From NCBI GenBank assembly GCA_910890315.1, contig CAJVGD010000010.1:992001-1056000 (forward strand): a stretch of DNA of 64,000 nucleotides, in the 5' to 3' direction. Positions 9,504 through 20,636 of this stretch are shown here, piece after piece. The notes beneath the pieces were generated by a model. That model made no database searches and had not been told where the DNA came from. It saw only the letters and a program-made list of their open reading frames with translations. This DNA is from Serendipita indica DSM 11827 (taxonomy: Eukaryota > Basidiomycota > Agaricomycetes > Sebacinales > Serendipitaceae). Position 1 is the first letter of the stretch. Each line of letters begins with the position of its first letter. Position numbers and translations under genes: made by a program.

Positions 9504-12456
9504 TCACATAACGACACAGTCTTTATCTTCTAGCTTCTGACTATAGTACCCCATCTCCTCAAACGTTGCTGGCTTCTGCTTTCCGCCGGGCGAAGCCGCG
9601 GAAGACGTTGCTGGCTTCGATGCTGGTGTGGTGCTCGTCGATGGAGGCGCAAGCGTGTTCGGTTTCGCAGCGTCGCTGGGCTTTGGCGCTGGAACAGGAA
9701 CAGGCGGTGGCGGTTCACTCTTCCCAAAGTCTTGCATACCTCCAGGACGTCGCCTACCCGAGCCAGCATGATGGATTGTCGAGCTCTTCCGAGCCATCGC
9801 CACGACATTCGCGCTGCTCACGGGACTGAGCATTCCACCATCCGTTGGAGGAGGCGCCAGTCCACCAGCCGGATTGGAAGCGAGAGAGTTTGCGGTATTC
9901 GCCCTCATCTTCTCCTTTGCATTCGTCCGCATTCGCTCCAGACGCCCTTGATGCTCCTGTACACCCAGGGTCTTGGGATTCTCTTTCGCCAGCTCCCGTA
10001 ATCGCGCCTTGGCATCCTCATGGCCTTGCTTTGCCGCGCGTTCGTACCATCCTTTTGCTTCGCGCAAATCCACGCTTCGCCCTATTCCGACTTCGCAATA
10101 GTATCCCATTGCAAACTCTCCACCTGCCTCGCCTTTCGATGCTGCCTTTTCGGCAAAAATGAGCGCCAGAGTCTCGTCCTTGTCGAACCCCTCCATTTGG
10201 TGTCCTGGAGGTGCCTTCGGATCTGCGTCTGGGTTAGATCCGACGAGGAACCACTTTGATAGCGCCAAATCTGCCAGTGGATCTCCTTGCTGCGACGCGA
10301 GCGAGTAGTATTGGACAGACATGAGTGGGTCGTAGGGGAAAGGTGGAAGGGCGTGCTCATAGGATTGACCGAGTTTGTACAGTGCAGGTCCAAAGCAGAG
10401 ATATGCACTGCGCTCGAGATACTTACGGGACTCGGACATGAGTGACGGAGGTGGTGTGTTAGGATTGGTCTGGCCAGGATGACTCGCGGGAACAAGCGAT
10501 TGTAGCAGGTCCTGAGGGAGGGTGATGTGAGGGAACTCTTGAAGAAGTAGTAGGGCGTAAACATATGCTGGTTGAGGGACCTCTATGCTGGACAGGAACG
10601 CCGCTCGCTGAAGCAGAGGCATGGCCAACCCAGGATTCTGTGGTAGGTTGAGCTGGCCTTGCAAATAGGCCATTCCGAGTCGCTATCCGGTATCAGTAAT
10701 GGTATTTAAGAAGAAATCATAAACCTTACATAGAAGCAACTGCCGACGCCTCGTTGCATTCCCCTTTCGAAACAGTCCTTTGCGCGAACCAGATCACCTG
10801 TAATGTGTGAGACGAATCCGTGATAGTAATCGATAAAGCGTACCAACTGTCTCGTAGTCTCGTCCCAGCTTGAACCAAGCGGGGGCGTAGCCCCCCCGAG
10901 CAGCTGCTTCAAAGTCTCGGAACGCATCGCGCGGTGACTTGGGTAATCTGGATGGCGACTAAGTTGTGGGGATGGTAATCGGAGGCATCACCTACTTGTC
11001 TGGGAATGACCCCGCAGCAATTACTTGACCTCTTAGGAAAAGGGCTTCTGCAATATGAGCCGGCATCGAATTATTCGGCCCAGTCGGTAACGGAGGAGCG
11101 AGTAGTGTCATGATTGTGGCCACGGCGGTCTCGGCCAATTTCAGGAGAGCAGCATCTGATTCGGACATGGTTCCATTGGTTCCAAGCAGTGCTTTGCGGG
11201 CAGTTTCTTCGCCGGGATTCGCTCCGTTGGCTTGGATTGCGCGATCCAATGCACTGAGGACGTCCTTGCACCACGCCACTTTGCTCGCTTGGTCTCTCGT
11301 CGTCATCACACCATTTAATGCCGATGTAAGTGATGGAACTGTAGGGAGCTGAACTGTCAACTGCGGCGGGTCCTGCTTCTGTGGTTGCTGAGGTGGAGGT
11401 ACAGTCCCACCAAACGTCAGGCCGGCGATGCTGTTATCAATATTGTACCGATTAGCTGGAGGAGGTTGACCAGGTGCCGGAGACATGGAAGATGGTGGAC
11501 GCGTCGATGGCGGTGTCGAACCATGCACCCAGTTTGGATTGGGAGCAGGCGTCTGGATGCCGGCGAGAGAAAGAGCTTGAAGGCCTTGCTGTAGGCTCTG
11601 CATATTCCCGTGTCCAGGCGCGGGTGTGGACCCTATTCCACTTGACCCGGGTCGCTGGAGGACTGGACTCTGTGACGGCGCAGGGGATGCAGTACCGCCC
11701 CAGCTTTGTGGCCGTGGAGTAAAGCCTGGAGTAAGATTTGGTCCCATAGGAGGTGCAGGAGAAGCACCCATGCGAGGCGGAGCGGCAAACCCAGCAGGAG
11801 GGAGACCAGTGTAGGCGAGCGGTTGCTGCTGCTGCATCTGGTATGGCAGAGGCGTCCCAGGATATGGGAGTGGCGTATTACCTCTGAATTGAGAGTTTGG
11901 CGTATAACCTGGCAATGGATAAGGGCCCATCATTTTGGTCAATCGAGTGTCTACGTACTAGGATTATAGGGTTGTCCCTGATATGGAGGGTTCTGATTAG
12001 AGTACGGAGATGATGCATACGCAGCCGGTGCAGTCGGTGTAGTAAACGCGATCGAAGGAACTTGCTGTCCGTACGCCACTGGTGGAGGTGCGGGCGTTGC
12101 AGGCATCTGAGCCTCCAAATTGCGCGCCATCTAGATAATTAGGGACTATCAGCTTCAAATTTGCGCGTCAAGAGATCGAAGGAAGCTGGATCCTGCACAT
12201 GAGCGCGCCAAACCCTGCAACTTGGAACGATCTAGAACGACATATTACATACCTCTGCTGGAACACTGCTCATCAGCTTCTGAGGTCGCGGCGCAACCAA
12301 CGGATTCGCGACATATGGCGATGGATTGTACGGCGCGTTGAGATCTGGGCGAAAGCCGATCGGAGGAGGTGGAGGGACTGGAGGAGGAGAATTCTGGTTA
12401 TTTGTGCTCGCACTTGGCGGTTGTGGCGGTCGAGGAGGTAACTGAGGTGCGGACAT
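9504..12456 (-). CDS. Sel1-repeat chitin synthase activator (SKT5/CHS4-like)
   Basis: Predicted 879 aa from six exons: 12456-12253, 12130-11959, 11908-10996, 10947-10844, 10797-10730, 10682-9504. All junctions keep phase. The first about 300 residues are Pro/Gln-rich and disordered. Sel1-type repeats then begin around SPRDAFRDFEAAARGGYAP and run through AKDCFERGM, GMAYLQGQ, FGPALYKLGQSYE, YYSLASQQGDPLA, AMGYYCEVG and WYERAAKQGHEDAKARL. The tail is low-complexity and ends in the CaaX box CVVM. Known family role: Sel1 proteins of this type bind and activate or localise class IV (CHS3-type) chitin synthase at the plasma membrane, and the yeast protein is prenylated. The prenyl motif supports the assignment. 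Intron 1 (122 nt) is longer than its neighbours, so the second exon start is the least certain. Confidence 0.85.
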
Positions 12457-12634
12457 GGTAGAGGTCAAGAGGCGTAAGAAGTTTGCGTATTTCAGAGGAG
12501 ACAAGATATACGCGTTTATAACCCTTTTGGACTAGCAATCAAATGCCCCGCAGCACCGGAGGCAGTTTCATATCGGAATCCGTCAGGGGTGGCGGCGCAG
12601 GCATATATAAGAACGAAGCAGCTATGGATACACG

Positions 12635-13249
12635 CTAATATCGAGGACCAGGATACATTTGATACGGATGCTTGAACTCCGGATATGGAGCATATGAAGG
12701 TTCCCAACGACTGGAGCCCGCGGACGACATGGACCTGGATTGTTCTCCAAAGCTATCGGAGTTGGTCACCGTTTCGCGGTGCAAGGGCTGGTATGTTGGT
12801 TCAGGCGGATGCAGGTCATGTGAAACCTCGCTCTTGGGAGCAGAGGATGAGAAGGTGGTAATGAGCCTCGACCCAGTCTCGTCGTGGACATAAAGTCGGG
12901 GGATATTGGGAGGTCGCTCGGGAAGTGGTATCGACTCGGTGTCAAGCTCTGACGAATAGGAATCGTATCCGCGACGTGCTCTCATACGTTCAATTCGTAG
13001 CTTGTTGCGTAGGATGATGACCCAGCATGCAAGACTCCCGACCACGATGAGTATGAGAAATGCGACGATGATAGACACCAGTATGAGGCGTTTTCTTGCT
13101 TCCATATTCACATTACTTGCTGTTGGGTCGAAGAGGACTGCCGGCCGGGGAAAATACGTGGGTTCCGAAGACGAACCGAGGTTGTTGGGTGCTGTTGACG
13201 CCTTGTCAAGAGCTTTACTAGACGTATGTGAACTGTAAACTGAAAGCAA
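12635..13249 (-). CDS. Single-pass membrane protein, last exon (5' exons unresolved)
   Basis: This exon encodes about 200 aa ending GPRY. After a Ser/Thr-rich stretch it has one strong membrane segment (about residues 51-77, LILVSIIVAFLILIVVGSLA), followed by a basic stop-transfer region (RNKLRIERMRARRG) and a Ser/Pro/Tyr-rich cytosolic tail with several YxP-type sites. The exon must be preceded by others: upstream on the minus strand an open segment (THIDAAFATSLASALDIG) probably joins through an intron at about 13290-13250. Further up lies a leader-like frame (RRLLLLWFLVAA), but I could not link them in a single frame. The layout resembles fungal wall-sensor or Mid2-like type I proteins. Function unknown. 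Confidence 0.55.
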   Translation of the reverse strand: MLSVYSSHTSSKALDKASTAPNNLGSSSEPTYFPRPAVLFDPTASNVNMEARKRLILVSIIVAFLILIVVGSLACWVIILRNKLRIERMRARRGYDSYSSELDTESIPLPERPPNIPRLYVHDETGSRLITTFSSSAPKSEVSHDLHPPEPTYQPLHRETVTNSDSFGEQSRSMSSAGSSRWEPSYAPYPEFKHPYQMYPGPRY

Positions 13250-14510
13250 ATTAATATGATGCGGAATACGAGGTTCGACGCCAAGTACCTTGGTCTCCGT
13301 CTAGAGTCGAACCAATATCGAGTGCTGAAGCCAGCGATGTTGCGAATGCTGCATCAATGTGAGTCAAAGTAACTACTTTAAATACAACCACATGCCCGTA
13401 TGAGCAGCAACGAGAAACCAGAGTAGCAAGAGGCGACGAGTTTGTGGGGGACGACGCTTCCAGATTACTCGACGGCCGTTGGTGTCGATCATAAATTAAT
13501 TTCGAGCACCTCTGAGGCCGAGAACGAGACTGGCGTCCAGTCCGCGGACGACTTTATGGGTGCGGCCAGGTCAGAGTGCCTTTTTGCTGCCACCGAGATT
13601 ATATCCAGGCAGGCGAGCGTACACTGAACACAATGCTGAATAGTGTTGAAATGGCGGGCTTTTTGGGTTCTATCGGGCTACGGGATTGCAGCTGATATTC
13701 TACGGGTTGACTAGGGTTGCGAGTCGGAGAGATACCGGCGACCGCACCTCGGGTGACCCATGGAGACTGGCTGGCAGCGTGCGACTTACTCCGCTGTGTA
13801 TTTACCAATTTGATTTTGTATCCATCCGAGCCACGATGGTTGGAATTAGGATGTGAAATAGGACCTGGGCGGTTGCTCTCTCGTCGAAGTTGAGAAGTAA
13901 TGATGAGATGATATTTAGCTTCTATTTGGATTATGGATCAGCACTTGGCGGCCCGGGGGGGCACCCCGGCAGACGAGTCGGTCCATCATGATGGCGTCGT
14001 AAGGCCTTTTGTTAACAAAAGGGATAATCTCTCTTCATAATGCTGAGGGTTTCTGAAGGAAAAAAGGACCTCACTCCTATCTAGAACCACCACGGTGCTC
14101 AAAAACAGCGAGATATATTCGACGACCTCGAAGAACCAAAAGCGCTACTTTTGTGACTCCCATCCTCTCTGAGTGCTGTTTCCACAAACATTTTTGCGTG
14201 ATGTAAGGCTGCCGGCATCCAATATGTCAATGCCATGCGCCTCAATGTGTCGAGTAGTCCCTAAGAACGAGATGTAATGTCTCCAGTATCATAGTATTCG
14301 ACTTGTCTGTATATTTCTCGGAAGCCCAAAGAAACCAGCGGCCGAAGCAGAGTCCAAGAGTGGCAAGGGAGGCTGGCTGGTGAGAACGACATCACTCAAT
14401 ACTGTATAATCAGGATGATCTTATGTATCAACTATGCTCAGTTGGTGCACGTGGGCCAAACTCCTTTGGACCCGTTCGCCTCCCCTAAATTCTGAATCAA
14501 CGTGCAGACG
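13250..14510. other. 5' exons of the membrane protein gene plus divergent intergenic DNA
   Basis: Up to about 13810 this probably holds unresolved 5' exons of the minus-strand membrane protein (a segment reading WTPVSFSASEVLE is open on that strand). From about 13810 to 14510 I see no gene. At 13948-13972 there is a G-run followed by a C-rich partner that could fold into a small GC-rich hairpin. Confidence 0.4.
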
Positions 14511-15663
14511 ATGCCTGCACTTAATGGATTCGATATTCGGGTGATATGTGAAGGTTCTGCGCTGGAGGAATACTCGACTTATGTTGATCCGTCGGCGCCA
14601 AACGACATCGCATGTTGGATTCCGAGTACGGCTGGCCAGGTCGGTGGATTCGTGGCCGCATTTATACCAGAAGTAACTCTAAAATTAGAATTTTCGCATT
14701 CAGTACACCTGGGACGTGGTCGAAGATTGCCATTGGTCCATCGAACTCCGGTGCGACGGCAAACGAATGCGAAACTCGTCTGTACCTTCCTACGTCAGAA
14801 CTTTTGCGCACAAAGGAGCCAGATCTGGTGACGAAATTCGAGTACTCACTTTTGCGCCGTTGCTCTTGACTGGTGCGTACCCTGGCGAGTCTCCCAAAGA
14901 GATCCCAAACGTCTCCCAGAAGACGAGAATGTCCCCGAGTCAAAATATGACGCAAAAATTGGGACAATTTGCATCAAGATATGGCGGTCAAGACCGAGAG
15001 TTGACAACGTGCCGGTCAAAGGCCCCCACAAGTCCAAGCCACGTCAAAGACTGTTCGAAGAGACGCCTGTTTTTGAAGGCAAGAAAACTATCGGTGTTCA
15101 TCGCACAAAGTGTGAATCTGCCTGGAGGAAAACTGGTAGCTTACAGTGCCTAGGGTTGGGGAGCTTCTTGCGGTACGACCGAAACAAGAGTCAAAGTCTG
15201 TATACATGGACCGTCAACCGTACCTTACAGTCACCTTTCGATACCGATCACCAGGTACGGGAATAGGCCCCTTGCTGTTTCCATCTCAGCTCGCCTAACT
15301 AGATATGCTACGTGCGATGGGCATCATGCCACCCCTTTTGGAGAGAAAGAGTCTGGTGAAGCGGTCGTCCACCCCAACTGTTGTCAAGCGAAGTGCATCC
15401 TATCTACCTGGCGGGCCTCACGACGAAGATGAACGATCTAGCGAAGAGGAAGAGCTAGTCGTATGTACCTCGACTGACACCTGGGCATCAACTAAATACT
15501 GGTACAGGCCAAAGTCAACGTGCTGAACAGCCGAATCAAGACTTTGCAAAACAAGAAGCATAAACTCAAGCGTGAGGCCTCTCCTATTATTGGTGTGGCA
15601 GGGCCATCTAGAACCGTCAAGGGCTCGTCTATCACCCTTGACCATGGGAGATCGTCGAACTGA
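14511..15663 (+). CDS. DUF7918-domain protein d (intact, unpaired)
   Basis: Protein of 303 aa from six exons: 14511-14639, 14704-14872, 14920-15111, 15147-15254, 15303-15460, 15508-15663. All phases agree. Landmarks: MPALNGFDIRVIC, CWIPSTAGQ, WSIELRCDG, LLLTG, KTIGVHRTK, YMDRQPYLTVTFRYRSP, DMLRAMGIMPP, acidic EEEEL, and a basic helix (KHKLKREA). The tail ends SSITLDHGRSSN. It has an intron inside the HRTK region (35 nt, short) that copies a and f lack. It sits alone on the inner side of the right arm; its only possible counterpart in the left half is copy c, which is too divergent to call a pair. Function unknown; the basic helix and acidic patch suggest a nuclear protein. Confidence 0.83.
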
Positions 15664-16589
15664 GTTCTGACTAGCCTTACTGATGGTTTGCAATCGCCTC
15701 TGGTTTCATCGACGATGGCTCGCAGGGACGGTCTCCATCCTGATCAAGAACCCCATATGAGTTTCGTTGATTCATACTCGTCAATTGTAATATCGTGATC
15801 TTGGCCAGAAGAACGTGTAAACTACTTTGACCCGAACTAGAGCTTTGATATCCTATAATCATGGTAAACGAAATATATTCTGTGTGGTATTAAGGTAGCA
15901 CCGGTCTATAGGCTTCCTAATAGAGGAATAGAACGAATCAGTTGAGACGAATAGGACCAATCTGGCCTTTCGTGCACCTTGAATGTCTGGAAGGTCATCA
16001 GTAGTTCAGAGGGTCTGAAATGTGCCTATTCGACCCGATCCAGGTTCACCTGCTTTATCACAGATCAACAAGAGGAGCATTGTCAGTGATGGATGAGATT
16101 TCATTGGATTCCTTTTTCAAATAGAATTTGGGTGTGGCTCAGGGCCGTTGAGCTGCTGCAGGAGGATGGGCGAATAGTCCACTCTCACTGAGCTACTGGT
16201 TGTCAGTTTGCTCCACACCTGGCCGCTCACATGAGCTGACTTTCCACACTACTTCAAACGACTTCTGTGCTTGGATCGCAACCTGGTCTCCTGTCTGCTA
16301 GCACGCCAGCTGTCGGGATATTTCTATACACGTCCAGGAACCACCACGGAGCTAGTAACACATGTAACGTGCTCGTACGCTACATCTTCCAGGATTCACG
16401 AGGCCTTCTGGTGATCTCTCATGGAGCCGTTGACGGACTGACTGAGCTGGAATCGCATCAGCGTCTTCGGGACCTAAGGCAGCACTGAAGGCACCTGGGA
16501 TGGGTACATAGATCCCAGAGACGTAAAATTGAGGTATGAGGGTACCAACTTGGACCCTACCAACTGTGAGAAGTAGCCCCTCGCTCGAT
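15664..16589. other. Intergenic upstream of DUF7918-e
   Basis: No supported gene. The last few hundred bases (from about 16280) keep weak mirrored similarity to the flank of copy b. Confidence 0.5.
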
Positions 16590-17725
16590 ATGCCCACTCT
16601 CGGTTATATCACGTCGCAGATAATCTGTGATGATGCCGTGCTCCCAGAGTACTCGATTGAAATCGACCTTTCGACGCAATCCCAATCCTGTTGGGTAGTG
16701 AGCGAGTCGAACCAGGTAAAAACTGAGGATACTCCGTGTTTAGCTTGCTGAATGGTGTGCCAGACGTTCCAAGTCGCGTGTAACTGGATGCCTTGCCATG
16801 CGTACGGCTGGTCGATACACCTTTACTGTGATGGCGTTTTCGTCGACGGCTTGTAGGCAAAGTCAACGGATCAGAAATTAGTCTTCAAAGGAGCCATAAT
16901 CGGATCTAACTCTCATTCACTTCTATTTGCGGATATTCGGCTCACAGGTAAGACACCAGCGCCGAGGTCAAATACAGGCGGCTCATACTGTACATCCAGA
17001 CAGAGGCACCGCTTATCCCACAGGGATCAATCCGGCGCTTCGGACAATCAAGGTCGAGTTCTGGCGCATTCTATCAGATTGGAAACCAGTGAGGGCCATG
17101 CAACAACCCGTCGTTCCTTGCCCAGTCAATCTGGGCCCAATAGAGATTCCTAAAGGAAAACAGACCCTTGGCCTTCACTGCACGCAGTACGTGAGACAGA
17201 CTCTACGTTTTCTTCCTAATTTTTCCTGTTAAGAATTGGCACGCGACTCAATACTGAGTACCGGTTATCGGTAAATGCTAGCTTTATAGAGTGGGTGCCA
17301 TTTGCCCAGTTTGCGTTTCGCTATCGTCCCAAGGGTAAAAGTTTCGATTACGGACATCTCTTCTTCTGGTTGACTCCTGAAAGCTATGCTTCAGGCCATG
17401 GGACATATACCAGCTCCTCTGGTTGCACCAAGTCGTGGGGTAACGTGCAGGCCTTCTAAATCACCCGAGAGTGATAGCTCAAGCGGCGCCTCTGATGAGG
17501 AACAGGAAATTGCCGTATGTAATTCCAATGTTGGACTAGAAGATATTCTCAATCATTGTACAGGCGAAGATTGCAGCTCTTCAGCGGCAGTTGAAGGGCA
17601 TACAAGGGCGCAAACGGGTCAAGGTAGAAGAAGCACCGATCTTGATACTTTCTGGTAGCCTAGGAAGGAGTGAGAGGAATCCTATCGACCTGACGAAGGA
17701 TGATAAGGTGGTCGAAATTGACTAA
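16590..17725 (+). pseudogene. DUF7918 copy e, disabled by a nonsense codon
   Basis: Mirror partner of copy b. Exon 1 16590-16715 (MPTLGYIT, CWVVSESNQ) and the intron 16716-16763 match b in length and phase. In exon 2 the codon after VDGL is TAG (16854-16856), where b reads on as LLAKS; the frame then continues with FKGAI and DIRLTG. Later pieces are well kept: KQTLGLHC, FAFRYRPK, LQAMGHIPAPL, SGASDEEQE, and a last exon that reads AKIAALQRQLKG, RVKVEEAPILIL and SPIDLTKDDKVVEID. One stop codon plus altered splice signals near 17190-17300 make it a likely pseudogene, but a recent one. Confidence 0.75.
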
Positions 17726-17976
17726 GAATATGACTGATATACATCTCTTCCTTCCACTATTGACTTTGGCTTCCACCTCGAGTTACAATATAACCTTTTA
17801 CCGATACCTCAGCTCTGAATGCTGTTATTTCGAGCCAAAAGAACCATCCACCTGGTTTCTGACCCAGAGCCAAGGTTTCAATCCGTTTGGACCGGAATTG
17901 TGGGCACGAGTGGAGGCCACATCTGACCTAACCAACCCCTTTGCAACAAAGCATTCGATATCTTATCCCCCCAGTT

Positions 17977-19032
17977 ATGCCAACTATCAACGATATCTCT
18001 GTTCATATTGTATGCGGAGACTCTCGACTCCAGGAATACTCCGTCGAGCGGCACGATCCCTCAAGTAATCCGATACAACGGTTCAGATCATGTTGGATTG
18101 CTAGTGAGGCGAACAAGGTACGTTACAGCTATCATATTGACCCCTTATTCAATCTTTGAAGAGCTTCCGTGTAAACTGTGTGTGGAAAACTCGCACTACC
18201 TATGCGTGGGCAATAGTCTTGCGATGTGATGGAGTAATCGTCAATTCTGTGGTGATGAAAAAGGAGACGACCGCATACACGTTCGATGGAGCATTGGTTG
18301 CTGACGAAGTTCGAGCACTGTTATTCACAGCAATCACACTGACAGGTGAGATGTAAATGAGCGCTACCGACAGAACCTCACGAATTCCAGACGACCAAGA
18401 AGCTGCTCAGAGTCGACTCAACCCGCATCTTGGAACTATATCAGTTGACTTTTGGCGCATCAAGTCTGAATGGACCTTGGCCGATAAGATAGTCAAGTTT
18501 GGTTCTGAATTGAGCAATGAAGACGTTCATGAGGGAACGAAGACACTTGGGGGACATCGCACTAAGTTTGTCCTTTCTAGAGCTCCACTCCGGTCGCTGA
18601 CACTTGAAAGGCTTGGAGAAATACTTAGGGAGATTGCAAGAGATCGAAAGGCCATTCCAGATTACATGGATAAACAGCCGTTTGCGCAATTTCATTTTCG
18701 CTATCGTCCCAGAGGTCAGTAAAGCAAGTACACATAGAGATAACTCATCCTTTTTTATAGATATTTTGCAGGCTACGGGGCATATCGAAGCCTCTCCAGT
18801 CCCATCCCTGCTCGGAGTGAAGAGTAGCGCGCCAGAGGACATCTCTGAGGAAGAGGACGGAGGTGCCGAATCCGACGAAGAGGAGGAGATTGCTGTGAGT
18901 GACCTCCCACAATGGGCTCTCAGTCAAGTACTGAATATTTTGCAGGCGAGGATTGCAGCGCTGAATCAACGTATCGAGACTCTGAAGCAACGCAAGCGCG
19001 TGAAGATGGAAGAGCTGCCTCCTTTTGTATAA
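17977..19032 (+). CDS. DUF7918-domain protein f (intact, shortened tail)
   Basis: Protein of 289 aa from five exons: 17977-18117, 18162-18345, 18391-18714, 18761-18894, 18946-19032. Exons 1 and 2 have exactly the lengths of those in copy a, its mirror partner. Landmarks: MPTINDISVHIVC, SCWIASEANK, WAIVLRCDG, ITLTG, KTLGGHRTK, YMDKQPFAQFHFRYRPR, DILQATGHI, acidic EEEEIA, and coiled coil ALNQRIETLKQRKR. The last exon stops after KMEELPPFV, so the SUMO-binding-like end present in a, b and e is missing, although the PsiKxE site (VKME) remains. It lies about 600 bases upstream of H3 on the same strand. Confidence 0.85.
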
Positions 19033-19638
19033 TCGGGTCCAAAAGGACAACCTGAGACCTCCCCCATGGACTTTTCCAGAGATACCGCAGTGGGGCAGGC
19101 CATTGAGAGACGATCTGTGGGAGCCAGTCCCTTCTTTTTAGCAATGCACCTGGGCTATTGAAGTGGCCTAGCATGGGAACATTAATCCACTGAATGCACC
19201 ATAAATAGTCAAACGTCTAATTGATCAACCCTTCGTTCACCCTTGCTTTTGCAAGCTTTACTCTTTACGTCAGAAATCTGAGAATGAATTCAATTCTTAT
19301 AATTCATACGATGAAGATTTAGGACTGATTTAGGAGCTCGACTCGACGCGAATTCAAACTCCGACTGGACGCGTCTGGCCATGCCTCTCTGTGCGACGCT
19401 CTCATTGTGCGAGAAATAGATGTATAATTATTCACTGTAATGTTTCACAACTTGAATTTGGCGTCTCGTCACTGCAATGAGCGAGATGGATCACGTGACT
19501 GATTAAGGTTTGCCAGCGGAGTTTGAACACGCGCTGGCTTTCGACTTATTAGCCGGCTCAGATTTGGCCTTCGTCCGACCTCACAACTTGTCCCCGCCCA
19601 TCACCGCGCCCAATCCCAAAAACTCGTAAAACTCTGCA
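19033..19638 (+). promoter_or_regulatory. Histone H3 promoter region (right)
   Basis: The last about 330 bases (from about 19311) are nearly identical to 688-1013 on the other strand and include the CACGTGA element. Bases 19033-19310 are unrelated to the left arm and show nothing recognisable. Confidence 0.5.
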
Positions 19639-20207
19639 ATGGCCCGCACGAAGCAAACTGCTCGCAAGTCTACTGGGTATGCCTCGTCAACAACGGCTTT
19701 GGAGACGCGTCTGACTGGTGTTGTTCAGTGGCAAGGCGCCCCGTAAGCAACTCGCAACCAAGCAAGCCCGCAAGACGGCACCAAAGACGGTCGCATCTGG
19801 TGTGAAGAAGCCCCATCGTTTCAGGCCCGGAACGGTGGCTCTTCGTGAAATCCGTCGCTACCAGAAGAGCACTGAGCTCTTGATCCGCAAGCTGCCATTC
19901 CAGCGTCTCGTCCGTGAGATTGCTCAGGGTAAGTTGGTCACTGGGTCTTTGTTCTCTTGTTAACGTTACTTTCAGACTACAAGACGGACCTCCGCTTCCA
20001 ATCGTCGGCCGTGCTCGCGTTGCAAGAGGCGGCTGAAGCTTACTTGGTATCGTTGTTCGAGGACACGAACCTTGCTGCGATTCACGCCAAGCGTGTCACG
20101 ATCCAGCCGAAGGATTTGCAGTTGGCTCGCCGCCTGCGTGGAGAGCGCGCTACTTAGATCGTATCTCTGGCTGTTCGTGTATGTTATCTTTGTACTATTA
20201 CATCTTC
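19311..20207. repeat. Right arm of near-identical inverted repeat (histone H3 unit)
   Basis: Reverse-complement match of 119-1013. Both boundaries are sharp: upstream, similarity falls off near the GATGAAGA word, and downstream it ends after the TACTATTACATCTT word following the stop codon. Confidence 0.93.
19639..20157 (+). CDS. Histone H3 (right copy)
   Basis: Protein of 139 aa from exons 19639-19676, 19729-19928 and 19976-20157, identical to the left copy at protein level. Intron 2 is 47 nt here and 49 nt on the left. The tail segment [18 protein letters not shown] keeps K9 and K27 positions, has T at 28 and two extra residues before VKK. The histone fold and the C-terminal RRLRGERAT are intact. 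It encodes the same nucleosome subunit as the left gene. Orientation is tandem with DUF7918-f upstream; no H4 partner is in the window. Confidence 0.96.
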
Positions 20208-20636
20208 GCTTCCTTGGAAGATCAGTCTAGCGAGGGTCAATGAAGTGGTTGACGCTTTGAATGGAGACGCACCAAGTGTTATATCCCCAGAGAACATAAC
20301 TGGTTCAGAGCTGTTTGCAGAGTGCCCTGCCACGATTGTTCTGGAGTACCTTGACGTCCAGATATTCCACTCGTCACTAAGTTTGCCAGCGACACTTCCA
20401 CGTCGGTCAAGCCAGCGCACGCGAGCGTCGTCGAGAGTCAAACCGTACGTAGCTGGGGTAGGTGCATTTGCCGCAACTTCAAATGGGTAACGTATCGGAA
20501 ATACTGTTTCTCCGACACTAATATCGCACGGCCTTGCCGCGAGAGCGCAGTTATGGCATCCAGTGCTGTGGCTTATGAGCCTCGCTCGCAACGTAGAGAA
20601 GGTGCTCACATATTGTGATCTAAATAATGCTTGCAA
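20184..20636 (-). other. Unassigned open frame at the arm boundary
   Basis: A frame of about 150 codons is open on the minus strand, but it has no early ATG (it opens with TTG) and overlaps the 3' end of the F-box gene. Its composition looks protein-like (FPIRYPFEVAANAP, GLTLDDARVRWLDRR), so it may be a remnant or exon of a lost gene. I do not recognise it. Confidence 0.2.

Noticed and set aside
9566-10259. Plus-strand reading frames opposite the Sel1-repeat gene
   Set aside because: Antisense shadows of a well-supported six-exon gene.
13948-13972. G-run and C-run as a possible structured regulatory element
   Set aside because: Short, isolated, no repeat elsewhere and no nearby start; could be chance.
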